Assembly (NCBI GenBank): GCA_020425885.1
Contig: JAGQRA010000571.1
Location: 1 to 8,026, forward strand
Length of the DNA stretch: 8,026 nucleotides
Reading direction: 5' to 3'
Origin: Planctomycetota bacterium
GTDB taxonomy: Bacteria; Planctomycetota; UBA1135; UBA2386
Shown: positions 6,616-8,026 of the stretch, one piece after another
Layout of the letters: every line of letters starts with the position of its first letter
Position numbering within the stretch: position 1 is the first letter of the stretch
The notes under the pieces: model-generated
Told to the model about the DNA's origin: nothing
Seen by the model: only the letters and a program-made list of their open reading frames with translations
Databases searched by the model: none
Program-made: the position numbers and the translations under genes

Positions 6616-7107
6616 TCAGACATCGCTCATCATCTTCGCCAGATCGGCCAGAAATGGAAAGTCCGCCGAGTCCCGGCATCGGAACGCGCAGCGGCGCCCA
6701 AGCCCCGCTGTGACCGAGATTTCGAGCCACAGCGTCGCGTCCGGCAGGTAGCTGCTGACGCGATCGGCCCACTCGACCACGCAGACCGCCCGCGAATCGA
6801 GCAGGTAGTCGAGGCCGCCGTCCTCGAGGAAGGCGGCAAGCTTGTCCGGCAGGTAGGCGTCGGCATGCAGCAGCGGCCGGGGCCCGGGGTGCTCGATGAC
6901 GAGGAGATAGGTCGGGCTGCTCACGGCGTCGGGATCGAAGACCGCCAGTCCGCGCGCCAGACCGCGCACCAGGGTGGTCTTGCCGGCGCCGAGGTCGCCG
7001 ATGAGCCCGAGGCACTGTCCCGGCCGCAGCTGCGATCCGAGCCAGGCGCCGAGCCGTTCGGTGGCTTCTGGCTCCCGAGGCAGCTCGATCGAACACGCCG
7101 TCACCAA
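6616..7107 (-). CDS. tsaE: tRNA N6-threonylcarbamoyladenosine biosynthesis ATPase TsaE
   Basis: A 163-residue P-loop ATPase of the TsaE (YjeE) family. It works with TsaB and TsaD in the cytoplasm to transfer threonylcarbamoyl to A37 of ANN-decoding tRNAs (t6A). The Walker A motif GDLGAGKTT is at 37-45, the family SSPTYLLVIEH (63-73) includes the switch Thr66, HADAYL (81-86) corresponds to HxDxYR, and VVEWADRV (110-117) holds the conserved Glu-Trp pair. Length is usual for the family. The Arg usual after HxDxY is replaced by Leu. The start is TTG at 7107, with GAGG 9 bases upstream inside the preceding gene; GTG at 7104 is the alternative and differs by one codon. The start lies 4 bases after the stop of the small exported protein gene, so the two are coupled. 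No tsaB or tsaD is in this window. Confidence 0.95.
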   Translation of the reverse strand: MVTACSIELPREPEATERLGAWLGSQLRPGQCLGLIGDLGAGKTTLVRGLARGLAVFDPDAVSSPTYLLVIEHPGPRPLLHADAYLPDKLAAFLEDGGLDYLLDSRAVCVVEWADRVSSYLPDATLWLEISVTAGLGRRCAFRCRDSADFPFLADLAKMMSDV

Positions 7108-7111
7108 GATC

Positions 7112-7492
7112 TCAGTCCTCGAGGCTGAAGGAACCGACGAACGAACGGTGGCGGGCGCCGGAGCGATGGGTCACGCCGAGGCCGGCAAGCGTCCCGGCGC
7201 TGCGGTGCACCGGTGTTCCCGTCGACTCTCCGGTGTAGCGGGCGACACGTCCGGCGATCGCGACCCGGATGGAGACCTGCGATCCATCACTGGCCATCGC
7301 GGTGCCGAAGTAATGTCCGTCGTCGGTTCGCAGCATCGCCTGCAACAACAGCTCGTGGGCCGACAACTGCAGCTCGAGCCGATGCCTGAGCCTGGCGGTC
7401 GAAACGGTCTCGCTCCCCGAGCACGCGGGAGACACTGCCATGTGCGCGCCCAATAGCAGCAGGCACGCACGATGCAAGTCCGACCGGTTCAT
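7112..7492 (-). CDS. Small exported hypothetical protein, possible lipoprotein
   Basis: A 126-residue protein of unknown function. The N-terminus (MNRSDLHR, then ACLLLLGAHMAVSPA) is a signal peptide. Cys24 follows SPA, a site that resembles a lipobox but lacks the usual Leu/Val at -3, so lipidation is uncertain; cleavage by ordinary signal peptidase is the alternative. The mature part of about 100 residues has a helix (STARLRHRLELQLSAHELLL, 31-50), then alternating hydrophobic residues (SQVSIRVAIAGRVARYTG, 72-89), which suggest beta strands. The ATG at 7492 is preceded in frame by GTG at 7495 and, directly before that, a TAG stop, so one of these two codons must be the start. It lies between thiL and tsaE, and its stop is 4 bases from the TTG of tsaE. 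I cannot link it to either pathway. Confidence 0.66.
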   Translation of the reverse strand: MNRSDLHRACLLLLGAHMAVSPACSGSETVSTARLRHRLELQLSAHELLLQAMLRTDDGHYFGTAMASDGSQVSIRVAIAGRVARYTGESTGTPVHRSAGTLAGLGVTHRSGARHRSFVGSFSLED

Positions 7493-7513
7493 CACCTACA
7501 GGGTATCGCTGCA

Positions 7514-7528
7514 AGGTCGACAGGTCGA
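7514..7528 (-). repeat. Tandem direct repeat AGGTCGA upstream of the small exported gene
   Basis: AGGTCGA occurs at 7514-7520 and again at 7522-7528, separated by one base, in the 58-base gap between the thiL stop and the small exported protein gene. On the minus strand this reads TCGACCTGTCGACCT, about 22 bases before the start. It could be a binding site, but the repeat is short and chance is possible. Confidence 0.3.
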
Positions 7529-7550
7529 GCAACTGGCCCGTGAAGGCGCC

Positions 7551-8026
7551 TCAGCCGAGCCGGTGTTCGTAGCCTCTGGGCAACACGCGCTCCCTGCAAC
7601 CGTCCCGATGGACCAGCCACAACCCGGGACGCGCCGTCACCGTGCCGATACCCACCCGGGATCGCTGGCTCAGCGGTCCGCCCTTCGCCATCCGCCGGCC
7701 CTTCGCAACCGTCCACAGCAGAGCATGGTCCTCGCCGTCCTCGAGGGCGTGACGCAGCGCCTGCGCGTCATCGCCACCGGCGGCGCGCACCGCGGCGGCC
7801 CGGATCGGGATGGCATCGACGGCGAGTTCGGCGCCCAGACCACCGCTGGCTTGCAGCAGCGTCGCGAGGTCGAGCAGGAGGCCGTCGCTGACGTCGATCG
7901 CCGCCGTCACCGCCGGCTGTCGCGCCAGCCACGCGCCCTCGCGCAACGGCGGCGCGAAGCGCAGGTGCCAGCCGAACCGGGAACCGCCGAGCGGGCCGCT
8001 GACGTGGATCGTGTCGCCGGCGCGCG
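7551..8026 (-). CDS. thiL: Thiamine-monophosphate kinase ThiL, C-terminal half (partial)
   Basis: The last 157 codons of thiL; the gene enters from the right edge, where the frame is open (first full codon at 8024-8022). ThiL phosphorylates thiamine monophosphate with ATP to give thiamine diphosphate, in the cytoplasm. In this fragment GDTIHVSGPLGGSRFGWHLR (3-22) matches the family's GD-x-I/V-x-V-TG-x-LG-S segment; IDVSDGLLLDL (43-53) is the hallmark ATAMIDISDGL-like motif that starts the AIRS C-terminal domain; and DGEDHALLWTV (96-106) corresponds to the family's GGEDYELLFTV. The last motif is altered: Gly to Asp, Tyr to His and Glu to Ala. A TTG at 7946 could be mistaken for a start, but the conserved sequence continues upstream of it. 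The stop lies 58 bases before the next gene. The identification is firm; activity is likely but the variant loop is unusual. Confidence 0.93.
   Translation of the reverse strand, partial: RAGDTIHVSGPLGGSRFGWHLRFAPPLREGAWLARQPAVTAAIDVSDGLLLDLATLLQASGGLGAELAVDAIPIRAAAVRAAGGDDAQALRHALEDGEDHALLWTVAKGRRMAKGGPLSQRSRVGIGTVTARPGLWLVHRDGCRERVLPRGYEHRLG

Noticed and set aside
7551..7946. A separate 131-residue gene starting at 7946
   Set aside because: The codon at 7946 is TTG and conserved ThiL sequence continues upstream to the window edge in the same frame, so this is the tail of a longer gene.
1..8026. CRISPR arrays, tRNA or rRNA genes, insertion sequences, phage or defence genes
   Set aside because: No regularly spaced repeats, no cloverleaf or rRNA-like sequence, and no transposase, integrase, nuclease or toxin motifs were seen in any credible frame.

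Overview
This is a GC-rich bacterial window (about two thirds G+C by eye). Its genes have weak or no Shine-Dalgarno sequences, and two of them probably start with TTG. Signal peptides, a TolC-type outer membrane protein and a possible lipoprotein show a diderm (Gram-negative type) cell. An ECF sigma factor paired with a large, zinc-free membrane protein, plus long exported HEAT-like and hypothetical proteins, suggests a planctomycete. That phylum call is an inference; Myxococcota or another high-GC diderm cannot be excluded.

Layout: position 62-715 (+) encodes a single-pass membrane protein of unknown function, with a possible divergent gene start at the left edge. All the other genes are on the minus strand and read from right to left: the C-terminal half of thiL (entering from the right edge), a small exported protein or lipoprotein, tsaE, an ECF sigma factor, its likely membrane anti-sigma or sensor partner, a TolC-family outer membrane protein, and an exported HEAT-repeat-like protein ending at 818. 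The plus-strand gene and the HEAT gene converge on a 102-base gap holding two hairpins.

Functionally there are two blocks. The first (thiL, small exported protein, tsaE) is housekeeping: thiamine diphosphate synthesis and the t6A tRNA modification. The second is a probable envelope-signalling block: sigma factor and membrane partner overlap by four bases (ATGA), followed by an outer membrane channel and a periplasmic repeat protein that may be regulated by, or work with, the sigma system. Only the sigma/partner coupling is directly supported; the rest is inferred from order and strand.

The most unusual features are the sigma factor's TTG start directly behind a perfect hairpin that contains its best ribosome-binding sequence, and the roughly 415-residue extracytoplasmic part of its partner, which I do not recognise. 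I saw no tRNA, rRNA, CRISPR array, insertion sequence or other mobile element, and no gene-free stretch longer than 300 bases.
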